This document shows positions 5,063-5,403 of a DNA stretch of 5,403 nucleotides, piece by piece. The position numbers were made by a program, and so were the translations under genes. Numbering within the stretch: the first letter of the stretch is position 1; every line of letters begins with the position of its first letter. Source of the stretch: Thermoplasmata archaeon (GTDB lineage Archaea; Thermoplasmatota; Thermoplasmata; Thermoplasmatales; Thermoplasmataceae); NCBI GenBank assembly GCA_021799755.1, contig JAJYZU010000080.1, forward strand, positions 1 through 5,403, in the 5' to 3' direction. The notes below the pieces were generated by a model that was not told where the DNA came from, made no database searches, and saw only the letters and a list, made by a program, of their open reading frames with translations.

Positions 5063-5403
5063 AAGTTACGCTCTCCGAAGGGACATCCGGCGTGCTCTTA
5101 TCCATTGGTAGAGGTTTGCTGGGACCAACGTTAGCGGGAATATCTAGAACATTATCTTCTGATGTTGAGGGACTGCGGAGCCAGCTGACCGCCATATTGT
5201 AAAGGAAAACAAGCTGTCCTATCCCAATAATCACACCGCCAATTATTGAAGCATCCTGGTATGGCTGGAACCATGGAAAATAACCTGCAACCGCCCTTGG
5301 CATTCCGATAAAGCCACCGACAGACCATGCAAACGACATTATGAGAGACCCGATTGCGGTCAAATAGAAATGTGCCCTTGCAAGTATCACGTTGTATGTT
5401 CTT
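5061..5403 (-). CDS. Heme-copper oxidase subunit I (cytochrome c/quinol oxidase type), C-terminal fragment
   Basis: The frame is open to the right edge, leaving the last 113 residues. Residues 5-36 match helix XI of subunit I: 'LARAHFYLTAIGS' corresponds to the usual 'lgr.hFw...iG.n', and 'GGFIGMPRAVAGYFP' to the conserved 'GL.GMPRR...Y' loop. A second hydrophobic segment (about 51-74, with Asn69) is helix XII, followed by a polar tail of about 39 residues. The heme and CuB ligands lie upstream, outside the window. Subunit I is the catalytic core that reduces O2 to water and pumps protons. A GTG at 5390 is not a believable start, since it would begin inside helix XI. No subunit III domain is fused after helix XII, and neither subunit II nor III follows; the copper protein comes next. 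The GMPR signature points to an A-type-like enzyme, but the fragment is too short to be sure. Confidence 0.85.
   Translation of the reverse strand, partial: RTYNVILARAHFYLTAIGSLIMSFAWSVGGFIGMPRAVAGYFPWFQPYQDASIIGGVIIGIGQLVFLYNMAVSWLRSPSTSEDNVLDIPANVGPSKPLPMDKSTPDVPSESVT

Noticed and set aside
5061..5390. A separate 109-residue gene starting at the GTG at 5390
   Set aside because: The frame continues open to the window edge, and the start would fall inside helix XI of oxidase subunit I; this is the end of a larger gene.

Overview
The window reads as part of an archaeal chromosome, most likely from an acidophilic, aerobic member of the Thermoplasmatales or a relative. The reasons are an archaeal-type Shine-Dalgarno motif (AGGTGA/GGTGA), heavy use of AGG/AGA arginine codons, a surface copper protein packed with N-glycosylation sequons, and a heme-copper oxidase without a CuA-type subunit II beside it. 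Genus cannot be fixed from sequence alone. All six genes lie on the minus strand and are packed almost without gaps, so transcription runs from right to left and the window is probably one operon or two.

Right part (5403 to 2656), the respiratory module: the C-terminal end of heme-copper oxidase subunit I (5061-5403, cut by the window edge), then a membrane-anchored 521-residue protein with four tandem cupredoxin domains (3485-5050), then protoheme IX farnesyltransferase / heme O synthase, ctaB (2656-3516). The oxidase core, a periplasm-facing blue-copper electron carrier or subunit-II replacement, and the heme-modifying enzyme are thus made together.

Middle (2659 to 530): a large polytopic membrane protein of unknown function with an unusual Cys-Gln-Cys-Glu motif (1172-2659), joined to ctaB by an ATGA overlap, and a 213-residue membrane protein resembling the CPBP/CAAX-protease family with a degenerate active site (530-1171), whose ATG directly follows the preceding stop. 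Their tight coupling suggests oxidase assembly or membrane-protein maturation roles, but this is inference.

Left part (490 to 1): after a 39-base gap, the N-terminal 163 residues of an RqcH/NEMF/Rqc2-type ribosome quality-control factor, which runs off the left edge. It is functionally unrelated to respiration and may have its own promoter.

The most notable item is the tetra-cupredoxin: only domain 1 keeps a complete type 1 copper site, while domains 2 and 4 both carry Asp in place of the copper-binding Cys and domain 3 has lost all ligands. I see no tRNA, rRNA, CRISPR array, insertion sequence or convincing terminator. No gene-free stretch exceeds 39 bases.
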